From the NCBI GenBank assembly GCA_025617745.1, contig CM046853.1, forward strand, positions 56,753,233 to 56,817,232: a DNA stretch of 64,000 nucleotides. The letters are read 5' to 3'. Positions 29,846-41,128 of the stretch are shown here, one piece after another; within the stretch, counting starts at the first letter, position 1; each line of letters starts with the position of its first letter. The stretch is from Heliocidaris erythrogramma. Taxonomy: Eukaryota > Echinodermata > Echinoidea > Camarodonta > Echinometridae. The notes under the pieces are model-generated. The model was not told the origin of the DNA. It did not search any database and saw nothing but the letters and a program-made list of their open reading frames with translations. The position numbers and the translations under genes are program-made.

Positions 29846-30802
29846 CTGGAATGAAAGAAAAACAAAGTCATGTTCAATTTTTGACATATTTCCCTGAATA
29901 AAATAAAAACTACATGTACAATTATGTCAATTCTGAGAAAAATAAAACAATTAGGGGGAGTTGATTTTTTTTCAGGGGGGGGGGGGGGTGAATTTGGATG
30001 AAGTGTTTTAGATGAAGAAAATGTTTATCTCATTTACAAGAGCTGTAATGCATTGGGGTGACAAATATTGCAAGAGTGGCTTGCCATAACAGGCAAATTA
30101 GGCCTGTACAGTTTTTAGCTAGACTATATAGTTCATGATGCAAATTGCATAAAAAATGAAGGTTTTCCACAATCTGCCCGGTCTTCCGTCTACAAACATA
30201 AATGAATTTAAATAAATTTTCTTCAGAAGTAGAGATTGTAAATCTCATTCCTACAAAAGGATGGCTTCATGAAAATTATTTCCACTCAATTCTCCCTACA
30301 ACAAATACCGCTTATATAAATACCTGGGCCCCCATTACATGAAACTTACCATTAGTTTCTAAATTAGTTTCTAATGGTAACTACCATGATTTAAATTTGG
30401 CTTCACAGCCAATCAGCATCAAGGATTCTAAATGTTGCACCTAATTTGAAGAATTATGGTTAAGAAAGAGCTACATGGTCCAGCAGTAAGGCTTTTATGC
30501 AATGGGGCCCTGACATCAGCAATCAATATGAACATTTAATAGGGACCCCGATTTTATCCTACATGTAAAAAAATAAGATTGATATCAGACAGTAAAATAA
30601 TATAAAAGTCAAATCTTTTGAACAAACACATGCTAAATTGAGCATTGCCTACTTGATATTAGCTAATTATTATTATATGCCATATGGAGAATTTCACATG
30701 TATTCAAATTGAAATTTGTTGAGAATACAAAATCAATCACATTGGTCATGAATAAATAACTCCAATTCACGATTACATTTTGAAATTGATCATAATTCTT
30801 AC

Positions 30803-30995
30803 GTTCATCTTCGGACATATTGGGCATTTCATTAACTGCTGCCCTCTTCTTTTCCCGAGGCCTCTGTTGATCTGCAGGTTTGGCTGGCTTGGCTGGCTTC
30901 ATTTGTTGAAAGTGCTGCATCCTCACATACCGCAACCGCTCCTCAAGGCTGCCGCTGGCAGGATGGTGCTTTTTGCCTGCTACGAACCATTGCTC
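30803..30995 (-). CDS. SAMD3-like exon 2
   Basis: After TTTCAG|, reads EQWFVAGKKHHPASGSLEER, then a PAKPAKPADQQRPREKKR linker and NEMPNMSEDE. Donor GAAC|GTAAGA, phase 1 out. A basic, proline-rich linker follows SAM in this family. Confidence 0.6.
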
Positions 30996-31809
30996 CTGAA
31001 ATTAGAAAATGTGCAAATCAATATCACATTTTGCAACTTACATGTATCTAAACAACAGCCTGATGGGCTAACCGATCACCCAAATATCAATCATTTCCCT
31101 TTAAATTACGCATGATGCAGTGCTCGACATTAGCAGTGGCCCTGTGGCCCAGGGCCACCAAAAATTAGCTTCTGGCCACCAGATTTATCAAAAATATTGA
31201 TTCCGGTGGACAGGGTTAGGCCTAGGATTTAATTTTTTATGTCAAAGTGTAAATTGGTGGGGTATTCTAAACTTGTTCCAATACATGTAAGTTAAACTGT
31301 AGTAAATGTGCTTTCCGATGATTGTTTTTATTTGTTGTGATAATTAATTGTTGTTTGTTTACAAAATCGGCGATTAAACTTTTCGTGCGCGAAATTCCAT
31401 GCCGCTATCATATACCGATAATGTTATGTACAAAGTAAATGTCCGAATTAATAAACATTGAATATTAAATGGTCATATTAAATGGTTACAAAGACGCTCG
31501 TAGGCTTCGAGCTAGGCTAAGTTAACCAACTACGCTGTAGCCCCAGCGCTTGCGCTGGGTTCTCGCGTCCTGCGCCGGGGCTAGACCAGGCTAAGAACAC
31601 AGTACGTACGAGCTCCACGTACTTACACACACACACACACACTCGCCCATCACTCGGTGTTGCGAGTCTTGCGACGCGATCAGCACATTTGAAGCACATT
31701 TTTGTACCCCCGTTCTCATGCAGTTCAGTATAAAATGTAGGTTAAGTACAATCCACGCAATCTATACAACATTTTCCATCATAAAAAATACTTCCAGAAA
31801 TTAACTCAC

Positions 31810-31873
31810 CTTCGAATTTGCTGATGTTGGCTTCAAAGCCCCATTCACGGAGCCGCTCGATGACCGGTTCCAT
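31810..31873 (-). CDS. SAMD3-like exon 1 (SAM start)
   Basis: ATG at 31,873; MEPVIERLREWGFEANISKF is the first helix of a SAM domain. Donor AAG|GTGAGT, phase 1. The remaining SAM helices are not found in the 800 bases before the next exon. Confidence 0.65.
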
Positions 31874-32131
31874 TTTGCAAATTTGATTATAAAAAAAAAA
31901 GTCTGTCTAACTTTTATGAACGGTGATTGGCTGTGTCTAGTCACGTGGAATTTTTCTTTACACAACAATTGTTGACGGGGCCGCTTTGGCGGGATTTTAA
32001 AAAATCATAATGCAAAAACACGAACTTTTATGTTTACACAACCGGTTGTTTACCCAAAGATCGGGCGCATTAAACATGGTTGTGCAAAAAAAATACACAA
32101 CCTTTCTTACACAGCGTTTCCGTTACACAGC

Positions 32132-34596
32132 AGTCTAACAGTGTAGCGCAGATTTAGCCGAGCCGCCATGAAAGGCGCAAAGGCATTTAAGCAATTTCTC
32201 CCAACCGGTACCCATTTACTTCACCTGGGTGGAGAGTGACAAATGTAGATGACTGTTTTGCCATTAACGCTGCGGCAGGATTCGAACCGTGAACCATATT
32301 ATGATCCACAGTCTGGTGACGCCATACACTAGACCACGACACCTCAACATGCATATTATACTTGAATCCAGATATGATTTTAATATGAAGAAATGGGGTA
32401 ACCTCGCTATTCATAAGGACCGCTTATTCATAATGCGTGACTAAATGAAAAACGGTCCTTCTAAATAGACAAATTACCATTATTCATAACTATTCATAAG
32501 AACTGCTATTCATAACGTGTGTTAAAATTAATATAGTGGTTTTCTATGAATAGCTGTCCTTTTGAATAGCGAGCGGACCCAGAAGAGATATATTTTATGT
32601 TGATCAAAGCAGGGGGCTATTTCACAGAAGAGCTGAAGTAGAAATCCATTAAATTCTGTTGAAGGAAAAGAGGAAAGATTTTAGAAAATAGCATCCATTG
32701 TGTATTTGATAATTAAACAAGCAACAATTAGAATTAAAATAAAACCCTGAAACTTCGAGCTTCCTATTAACACAGTCAGCATCAACTCTTTATATAAAAT
32801 GGAATAATAAGTGTGAATTCTCAAAAGTATTTAAAGAGGAAAAATGTTGGACACATAAAATTTTCAAGGCTATTCAAAAGCAACCAAATTAGTAAAGTCT
32901 CAAAAAATTCAGTTGGTATGTTTATGTGAAAAAAAAATATGTATACCTAGATTGTATTGAGTACTAAAAAACAACCAGGGGCGTCGATTATGCAATGGCA
33001 GTTGCCCCCCCCCCCCCGGATAATATTGAGAGGGCAAATATATCATTTTGCCCCCCCCCCCCCCCGTAACCGTGGATAAGCTGGTAATTAAGAGGCGTTG
33101 AAAAAATCATATATAGTACTATTAGGCTGTTCTGCCCCCCCCCCCCAATCCAAAAACGGATCGACACCCCTGATAGCAATCTTACTCTTACAGCATAGAC
33201 CTACCATGCAAAACTGGAGCAGCTAGTAAGTATTTATTTGTTCCTCTCAGAATTTGTCTTCATTCTCAGCGTAAGCCTTCATCTTCATCATCATCTGTAA
33301 AATAGATGAAGGAGAGTCATGTAGAGAAGCATTATGTATTAAGAAAAAAAAATCAGATACGCTCATCCTCACCCTCGTGATCTTTTCAAATAAATACTAA
33401 CTGCATGTACAATCCATCCTAAAATATTTGTGGATTTTAATAAAAGTGGAATGTATTCACCCATCTTATTTTGTTTTGTTTCTGTTTGCATTAATTAATG
33501 AAATGTTTAATATAATAATTAAGGGGGACTAAAAATTCTATTTATACTGACATCACACTGAACATTCCCTAAAGATCTCATAATTGATTTAGACACTAAA
33601 ACAGCTAATTTAATATTACACTGAAGAAAAAAAATAAAACATCATGCTTGCCTTTAAGTTTGACCTTGTCTCAAGTTTGTGAAAAGTTACAAGTTACAAA
33701 TACAATTACCATTATGGTTAACATTAGGGCCTAACTTTGTTAATGTTAGGCCTTAGTTAGACCTATTTTGATCTAACTTATATTATTAGGCAAACCCGGA
33801 GAATAGGGGCCGGTCTGCGCGTGCTGTATTCATTTGTGTGCAAGCAAAATTAATGTAGCCCAGCGCGGCGGCGGCGACGATCTTCTACCAGATTCAGCGA
33901 TGAAACATTTGCGAGTTTGACTCCATTTCTGGCTAAAATCGTTATGATTTTCATATCAAACAACTACAAATCTGAAAGCCAAGAGGACAGTATGATTATC
34001 ACAGCATTAATTACTTGATTTAAAATATATTTGGAAGTTGTTTTGAACTTGATTATCATGTTTGCCTCTGCCGATCTCCGCACTGTAAAAGTTGGCACGC
34101 GCACGCCGACCTGCCCCTATTTTGTGGGTTTGCCCGATATTATTTATAGAAAAATATATCGATGATGATTATCACGGCAAGAATTCCTTATGTCCCAGCC
34201 ACCTTATTTTTTCATTTTAGTTTAGTGTCCGGTCATCCGAATCTGATCCCCCATCCATCATCATGATCATCATCGCTCCATCCTGCATCCGAACATTTTT
34301 TTTTAAATTTAAGTAACAAATTAACGTTACATGCATGCTAACACTAGTAACAAACAGCTCTCTCTATTTGTATTACACCGGATTGCCAAATTTGTTTCAT
34401 CATCATTTCAAATAAGTTAATCTAAATTTATAACTAAAATCAAACCTTGATTGATCCATCGTCCATCTCTGACTCTGAGTCTATAGGCGGTCAGATCTAG
34501 AGAGAGAACCACAGAACTCCTAAATCTGTGGATAGAACTGCAAAGTGAAATAATGTATACACGGTATATTTGCACACGGTACGGACATGAATCGAA
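32132..34596 (-). repeat. Right palindrome arm, outer part
   Basis: Reverse complement of 12,774-16,400 without the two left-only insertions. Begins inside the SINE copy (32,132-32,347) that the element split and ends next to the retroelement's TTTCAAG tail. It holds its own G/C-tract expansion at 33,005-33,150. No gene. Confidence 0.87.
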
Positions 34597-34818
34597 ATCA
34601 AGTTTCAAGTTTCAAGTTTCAAGTTTATTCAAAACCTTCAAAAACAAAGGTACATGAACTCATCAGAAATTACAATATATGTAAACAGCATAACATATTT
34701 TCAGCATCAAAATGCTCAGGTTGATAACAACAACAACAGCAAAAATTGATAAAATATAAAAAAGAGAGAAAAAACAACCAGAATAAAACAATATATACAT
34801 GTACATGGGAAGATGAAT

Positions 34819-36213
34819 TTACATAGTCTGTGTGATAAAAAGTATGAGTTTACACAAACTAATCAATTCCTTACCCATTGCTTGGATCAGCAATTTAAAT
34901 TTGAGAGTGGACGGATTCTGATAATAATACTTTTTGATTAACAATTTTCTCTTTTCTTTATAATAATCACATTCCAGTATATAGTGAAACCCGTCACCTA
35001 CAGCATTCTTTTCACATTTTTCACACTTTCTTTGATCCAGGGGTATACTCATATAGCAGCCAGAAACAACAGAAAGTTTGCTGAGGTTTCTACATCTGAA
35101 TCTAGTGTATGTCATTCGGGGGACAAAATATTCAAATACTTTTCATAACAAAATTCATCCTTAAATAATCTATAATTTATACAACTACTTGAGTTATTAA
35201 CATCGAAATTCCATTCTTGCTTCTTTTGGTCAGACAGGGTTTGCGTCACTACAGTTTTTAGCCACGAAAAATTTATACCATCACACTGATTAAGCCAAAT
35301 TTATCCAATATCTAATTTATTTAGTGTTGATTCAATAAACTGCATCCAGTTACACTTTACTAATTCATCTTTATGCATAGCAAGCATAAGCTTATATACA
35401 ATTGTAGACAATTTGGGACTGTCTTTTAAAACTATTTTACTCCAAAAAGTAACAACCCTTGATTTTATAATGCAAGACAAAGGCAATCTTCCTAATTCTC
35501 CATAGACCATATTTGAATTAGTGCATCTTTTAACCTTTAAAATTATTTTGCAAAACTGAAGATGCAGTTTTTCAATAAGATTCAAGTTCGAAAAACCCCA
35601 AATTTCACAACCATAAAGTATAATTGGAATTACCATAGCATCAAAAATTTTAAGTTGTGTGTCAATATCTAAACACATAGTCCTGCCCCTTTTTTAAGAT
35701 TTCGAACATTGCTCTACGTCCAATATCATACAGTCTTTTAATAGCTAGATTAAATGAACCATTATAATTAAAGACAATACCTAAGTAGGCATAGTTGAAT
35801 ACAACTTCTAAAGTTTGATCACCATAATAAATGACTGGTTTATTTTTAATCTTTCCTCTTGAAAAGACCATAACTTTTGTCTTTGCACTATTTATTTGAA
35901 GACCCCAAGTATCACAATATTCTTTCATACCAGTCAAAGCACTCTGTAACTGTTCCTTACTTTAAGCTAAGATTATAGTATCATCAGCATAAAGCACTAC
36001 AAAAATATTCAAATACATAACAGTATCATCACTTTCTAACAAATTGTACACACTTTCTCTAAGATTAGGTAACCCATACTTCTTATACAAGAACATTTCA
36101 AGGTCACTCAAAAAGATTGCAAACAGAAGAGGTGACAAATTTTCTCCTTGTCTTACACCAGCAAGACAATTAAAATAACTTGACTTGATCCCATATGAAA
36201 AACTATAGTGCAT
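34819..36213 (-). pseudogene. Reverse transcriptase C-terminal half, fragmented
   Basis: 36,213-35,950 has AGVRQGENLSPLLFAIFLSD (RT block) and VVLYADDTIILA with the catalytic YADD. After a TAA stop, reading continues as GLQINSAKTKVMVFSRGKIK and FNYAYLGIVFNYNG. A frameshift leads to TQLKIFDAMVIPIILYGCEI at 35,678. A second stop precedes the final part with a CEKCEKN..FHYILECDYY zinc-ribbon-like C-x2-C...H-x4-C motif (35,115-34,819). Confidence 0.85.
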
Positions 36214-37043
36214 TTGCTCAGCGCACTTCGCACCGCATCCTATAACACGGGAAAACTTGCCTCAGTTTGTGACACTGTCCATAAAATCACACGATTGCTT
36301 TAAAACAAATTGATATTTGACATCATTTCGCCCGGATAAATAATCTTCACACTTTTTCCTATTATGTAGTGTTAATAACCAGTAGATTACTTGTGAGGAA
36401 ACTACTGCACATTTTGGTTTAAAAACAGAGTTTAAGTTCAAATCAGACCTTTCCCTATGGCAGTGAGAGCATTTTCCTCTAATTTGACCTTACATTGCCT
36501 CATTCAATCGAGTGGGAATTCCGCACAAGATGATTTATTGAAACATTTCGCATACCAAATTGCGGCTAATGTCATCCTCCAACTAGTGATCTAAAAATAA
36601 TTCTGATTGGTGGACGGGAATTTGGTGCCTTTTGCCTGTTCATTCACAAATGGCCTCTTATTTGTTGTCACATTATTCACGCACTGTCTAACATCTATTG
36701 GATTGTGCCATTCTATCATAGGGGAACTCGATTTGTATACAGTGAAAAATAATTCGTCTAACAACAATGATAGATTGTGAGATGCGTGTAGGCTTATACA
36801 AGTAAGAGAGAAAAGAGAATGATATAAGAAACGAATGAAAATGTCAAAAGCCGTGATGGACTATATTGTGAAGTTGTTCGTTTTGAAGTGGTAACTACAA
36901 CGCCACTCAAAGTGCAAATAAACCCCCTGTTTATAAAGTGAACGCGCCCGATGACTCATATGCATGACGGAGATCGCTGGGTGTCAAGGGAGGTCAGGGA
37001 TTGCCCGCTCGAGAAGTATATGCGGCGAATCTGATGAAAGTAG
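36212..37043. mobile_element. Insertion in the RT coding region
   Basis: About 0.83 kb of unrelated AT-rich DNA lies between RT pieces that belong together, starting near GCTCAGCGCACTTCGCACC and ending near GATGAAAGTAGTTCAT. No clear terminal repeats; its nature is unknown. Confidence 0.55.
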
Positions 37044-37420
37044 TTCATATGATTCAATTTAACACATAACTTTGCCTGTTTATACATATTAAAGACAATG
37101 TTAAATAGTTTACCATTAATATTATTGCTTAAAAGCTTTTTCCATAGATTTACTCTGTCCACACTATCAAACGCTTTTCTATAATCGATAAAGGCACAAA
37201 ACAGATTTTTCCTTTGGCCTAAATAAAAATCTAGTAAAAGTTTGAATGTGAGTATGTGATCTAATGTTGAATAATCTTTACGAAATCCAGCAATAAAATT
37301 CTCAAAATCGTCTGAAAGTAATTTTGACTTCAAACCACATACATTTAACAAACAAAAATGCAATTTAGATTCAGTAGAATAACAATGATCAACATTAGTA
37401 TCAACGGCTTGATTAACCAA
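36956..37420 (-). pseudogene. Endonuclease-RT deletion junction
   Basis: Opens with the start of an APE-type endonuclease, then changes without a break into RT motifs FCAFIDYRKAFDSVDRVNLW (YRKAFDS is RT block 2/A). It fails after LCVKLNHMNYFHQI where another sequence is inserted. Confidence 0.8.
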
Positions 37421-37474
37421 AATGTTCGTAACAGACTCAACTTCATGTTGAGCACTACATCTTCCTGCGTTGTC

Positions 37475-38548
37475 CTATGGTGCCATGAGATAGTTTGACA
37501 GACCTAGCTTTGCAAGAGTTTCCTGGTCAACATCAATGCCCACCTTGAATAGGTCATCAGGATTCTCTACGCATGAGCGCTTCTTTTCCCTAAACACAAC
37601 AATGCGGCCGTTGATTGTGTGTGCGTGCTTGTACTCCTTTTTTTCCTTGACAAGCTTCAAGAGCTTCATCCTTAGAGGCGTTAGATCTTCATTCACATAG
37701 ATTTTTCCACCTGCGACATCTTTAAGCTTCTTTTTGGCCCTCATGACTTCCTCCTTTTTTATTCGCGTGGTAAAGCGACACAGCACTTGCTTGTGATTGC
37801 CTCCTCCAACACTGTGGCAAGCAACTATATCAGCCTTTGACAACTCCACCCCGACATCATTTGCCAGCTTGCACATCTGCTCCATAAGGACTGCAGTGTC
37901 GGCCCCATCCGGGATGTCCAATCCGGACACTCTAATGCTCTCCCTCCTTGAGTATTGTTCCAGCTTGTCAGCCTCATAGCGAGCTAGTAGACCAGGGCAG
38001 CGTTTCATCAAACGGTCATAAGTACAAGTTCGCCGACATCCCATTGAATCGCGTGTATTAAAATTAACATGCGTTTCAATGGGATGTCGGCGAACTTTGA
38101 TTGATTGATTGATTCATTGATTGATTGATTGATTTTATTTGCCAAGCATTCAGAACATAATAAATTTGTACAAAATGATAGTAGAATAACAAATTAGCTT
38201 AAAATTAACTTGTACTTACGACGGTTTGATGAAACGATGCCCAGATCTCTGCACTGATGCTGCGATACGATCGACCTTCTCATCCAGCTTCTCCATAACA
38301 GTGAAGAAAAGTTCAAGTGCCTTATTTACAGCAGTGATCAGGTCACTCTTGATATGCTTTAACACAGCTTCAGCAATTTTTTTGCCTTTGGCACTAAGAT
38401 CACAATTTCCCAGATTCACAACAGCCTCATCAATTGCATCATCTACAAATTCCTTTGCTGATGATATGACCGATTCATCCAGTGACAGGTCCATTTTTTG
38501 TCTTTTCTCTTTCATTTTTTGACTCTTAGACTTGGGTGTGCTTGCCAT
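37475..38548 (-). pseudogene. Retrotransposon ORF1, interrupted
   Basis: Two pieces. 38,548-38,216: MASTPKSKSQKMKEKRQKMD and a helical segment ending QRSGHRFIKPS. 38,044-37,475: DKLEQYSRRESIRVSGLDIP, KADIVACHSVGGG, YVNEDLTPLRMKLLKLVKEK and TINGRIVVFREKK, the RRM/C-terminal pattern of L1/CR1 ORF1 RNA-binding proteins. Between them lies 170 bases of foreign sequence with a GATT microsatellite and an inverted repeat. Confidence 0.82.
38005..38248. repeat. Nested inverted repeats in ORF1
   Basis: Outer pair: CGTTTCATCAAACGGTCATA (38,005) mirrors the end at 38,248 over about 29 bases with two mismatches. Inner hairpin: GTTCGCCGACATCCCATTGA (38,028) mirrors TCAATGGGATGTCGGCGAAC ending at 38,096. 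Between lies (GATT)n at 38,097-38,136 and the probable 3' end of another retroposon. Confidence 0.75.
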
Positions 38549-38560
38549 AGTTCCGCTATG

Positions 38561-39750
38561 CCTATATGATGACTCGTTGACATTGATTGTTCAAGTGCCC
38601 TTTTGATTGCCGAGTGAATAAGTTCTTCTGCCATGATTATGATCTCAGTCAAATAAAACGTTCAAACTTTACAATTTAATGGAAACCAAAGAAATATGCA
38701 AATGCTCACTAACTCAGACATACGTGTACAAATCGACGAATCTTGCATTTGGAGGTCCGTATTCGATGATCACACACAGTACAGTAGTCAGTACTCTAAT
38801 ACATCCACGTCTGAATTTATACCTTCGAACCTTTCTTACATTGATATTCATATTTGCAGTTTTCTTCCTTGGAATTATGGGTGCAAAAATTGACCTTCCA
38901 TAATAATGGTGATCAAAGGACCCTGTTCAGGCATGGTGCAAATAGACATGGGGGGGGGGGGGGGGGCACTGCCTTTACAAGGTCGACATCATTACTCGTA
39001 CACAAAGCTTGTACATGTAAAAAGGGTTGTCTTTCATTGCTGGGTAATATATGTGCGTACAGTAAAGGTTTGAAGGTATAAATTCAACAGCAAAAGTTAT
39101 CTTTCAAAAGTTATTTGTTTTCAAGTTAGAGCATCTGATTTCTAGTGTGTGGAGGTAACACAATGCAACAAGCGCGTTCTACAAACAAACCAAGAAGATC
39201 AAGAATGCCAACCAGCAGATTACTTCCAGCTGATTGGTATAGTCTAATGATCCAAACTGCAATACTTAGTTCATGGATGAAATCGTTTGGTGAGAGGAAA
39301 AAGAACTCGATATCATAACAAAAACATGGATAGCTACTGTTCAAATGTCATGACAATATGATTATTTGGTAGAAATTAATAAAAACTTTGCATTTTTCAT
39401 CATCTTTGAGGTAAAGTTGTTTTTGGTGAAGGAAAAAGTTTTGTACGCTATAGACTAGTCGTCCCCGATCAACAACCATGTCCAGAGACCGCCTCCCCCA
39501 ACTCGCCAGGGTTGTTTGACCAATCAGGGACAAGAATGTTTTGATTGATGCCTAGGATTTCCAGGATTCAAAAGTATTGTACTGGACTCTTTGTTGGGTG
39601 GTGTTGAGACGGGTTGAGAGGCCTTGTACCATGTCTCCCTCTATGTTGGATTTCGGGTATATAGATTCTCACTCAAAGAGGCCAGACTGGACGAATACAA
39701 GTGCAGAATCGAAGCATTATCAGGACGACTCACGCAAGACTATCACCCTG
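38561..39750. other. Non-coding DNA
   Basis: Only a G run at 38,951-38,967 stands out. ORFs on both strands are short and unfamiliar. Confidence 0.4.
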
Positions 39751-39751
39751 G

Positions 39752-40085
39752 ACCAGTGGCGGATTTAGAGGGGGACGAGGGGGAGAGGGGGGGGGGGGGG
39801 GGGGATCCCGGCCCGTGCTTCCTTGAAAGAAAAGTATACATTGTGCCCGCCCTGTTTTAGATTGTTCCCCCCTTTTACCCCCCCCTTTTTTTTGCTTGTT
39901 AGAGAATTATGGAGGAGAACTGGACCCCAAAAATCTGATACCCCCCCCCCCCTCCACTGAGCCACTTTTAGAGGCTGGTAAGAAGAAAAATACGAATCTC
40001 CCTCCAAGCAGTTCCCGAAAGTTGACAGCCCTGCATTTGTGCCCCCCCTTTTTTTAAAGCAATATCCTGGATCCACCTCTGCCCT
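39752..40085 (+). repeat. GGCGGATCCAGG-family repeat
   Basis: Starts CCAGTGGCGGATTTAGAGGG and ends CTGGATCCACCTCTGCCCTGG, imperfect inverted ends. Interior motifs AAAGTATACATTGTGCC and CACTGAGCCACTTTTAGAGG are shared with the copy at 42,622. Confidence 0.7.
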
Positions 40086-40089
40086 GGAC

Positions 40090-40510
40090 AACTACCCTTT
40101 AGGACAACTACCCCTATACACATGCTACCCCGGACAGTTAATCCCCGGAAAACTACCCCAACCTTGGAGTGCCTACCTGTCGTGTTTCCGAAGGTTTATA
40201 TAATTCCGAAGATTCGTTTAACGACGGTTCGTAATAATTCCGAAATTGAAGTAGGGCTTTATTGCATTCAAGAGTCGGAATTATGAACCCTTTTTTCATA
40301 TTTAGGAATTTCAAACCTTCACAATAATGAACCTTCGGGAGTAATGCATCAATGATACGGAATTCTGAATCCTACATTTGGAAACCCTATCGGAAATCTG
40401 TGTTTCGTTTTAAGAGGCTTCGGAAAAACAATCCTTCGGAATTATGAACCTTTGGCAAAAAGGGGTACCACAGGGCCCCCCTTAATACTTCCCTGACACT
40501 CCTTTAAAAC
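40090..40510. repeat. Degenerate array of CCGAA/TTCGG motifs
   Basis: Short motifs such as TTCGGAATTATGAACC and CCGAAGGTTTATATAATTCC recur in both orientations with irregular spacing. It begins after ACTACCCC repeats near 40,088-40,160. Unknown type. Confidence 0.5.
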
Positions 40511-41111
40511 TACGGTGCTCAGAGGTAGGTGTCCTAAGGGGTAGTTCACGATTGGCCGCCTAACAATTAATTGAGGAGAGTTTGGGTTGCTTTGTTCACC
40601 CATTATTATTATTATTATTACTATTTTTTTTTTTTTTTTGGGGGGGGGGGGGGGTTAAAGTATGAGACTAGGCCTATCTAATAGCTAGGTTATACACTGT
40701 GTCTTATCTATTTTGAATTTGGTTATTTCCTGAAAACAAGACGGTGTACCAAATAAATAGCAATTACATATGAATTTCTCACCCCTGATTTGTTCACATA
40801 ATTTGAAGCAAAGAGATTCGATCATACACAGTATGCCCTCCGAAGGAGGGCTAGAGGGCCAACTAAAATCTGACCTTTGACATTCCATAGGCTTTGCATT
40901 GGATGCATTGTGGGAGCTTTGGCCAATTTGAACAGTGAGCTAGGAGGGTCAATTTCAATAAATGTTTATTCATGAGGAATGACGTCAAAAACTCGTCAAA
41001 TACTGTTCGATGATTGGTTAGTTGCTCATATTAACATAATGTTTTATGTATAAGATCATACATAATTCATTTTTTTCATTCCCACAATTCCCTACAATTT
41101 GGACACGAAAT

Positions 41112-41128
41112 AGGGAAAATGGCGGCCG
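41112..41128 (+). promoter_or_regulatory. YY1-like motif
   Basis: GAAAATGGCGGCCGTG contains AAAATGGCGGC, the consensus bound by YY1 near many animal transcription starts. No gene start can be tied to it, so it is a candidate only. Confidence 0.25.

Larger units (their letters stand above)
26063..31873 (-). pseudogene. SAMD3-like gene (decayed) inside the 11.4-kb element
   Basis: Exons in order: 31873-31810, 30995-30803, 29845-29679, 28017-27858, 27237-27119, 26392-26063. It resembles predicted 'SAM domain-containing protein 3-like' proteins, often multicopy in animals. Recognised parts: a SAM-type start (LREWGFEANISKF), a YPRLLDPGI motif, IQEDFRLAISMGN..YAVWP, AALKSFIDF, and the C-terminal QPFLLIIGG...AVDVCFKLTYILDI...VWQMLQ. 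Donors and acceptors from the third exon on match in phase. Two lesions: a TGA in frame at 29,753-29,751, and exon 1 (phase 1) does not fit exon 2 (phase 0), with the rest of the SAM domain missing. The family's function is unknown to me; whether it serves the element is inference. Confidence 0.75.
20747..32131. mobile_element. 11.4-kb DNA element with TIRs carrying a SAMD3-like gene
   Basis: Left end CACTGTTAATCCTGCTGTGT; right end mirrors it as TACACAGCAGTCTAACAGTG, so the termini agree over about 21 bp with one indel. The empty site is visible in the left palindrome arm: AATTACTGCAGATTT there becomes AATTA[element]TAGCGCAGATTT here, consistent with a TA duplication. Subterminal motifs TGTGTAA and AACAACC are dense inside both ends. 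It encodes one spliced minus-strand gene (26,063-31,873). No DDE transposase, integrase, RT or rolling-circle protein is recognisable. TIRs starting CACTG recall CACTA-type elements, but without a transposase the class is open. Confidence 0.8.
34597..38560 (-). mobile_element. CR1/L2-type non-LTR retrotransposon, inactive
   Basis: Minus-strand order: ORF1 (38,548-37,475), a joined endonuclease/RT piece (37,420-37,040), the RT active-site part (36,213-35,950) and downstream parts to 34,819; the 3' end is (TTGAAAC)n at 34,597-34,625. Such microsatellite 3' ends fit CR1/L2-type elements. Defects: the endonuclease start (CLLNVCGLKSKLLSDDFENF) runs straight into RT (AGFRKDYSTLDHIL), so most of the nuclease is deleted; stop codons after YADDTIILA and after NKLDIG; a frameshift near 35,670; an 0.8 kb insertion at about 36,212-37,043. 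It sits exactly at the outer end of the palindrome's right arm. Confidence 0.85.

Noticed and set aside
20747-32131. Polinton/Maverick or endogenous virus
   Set aside because: TIRs are about 21 bp and start CACTG, not AG; there is no polymerase, integrase, ATPase or capsid-like gene.
12774-34596. Simple missed-adapter palindromic read artefact
   Set aside because: Such artefacts give identical arms; here arms differ by many substitutions and clean insertions. A haplotype misjoin is still possible.
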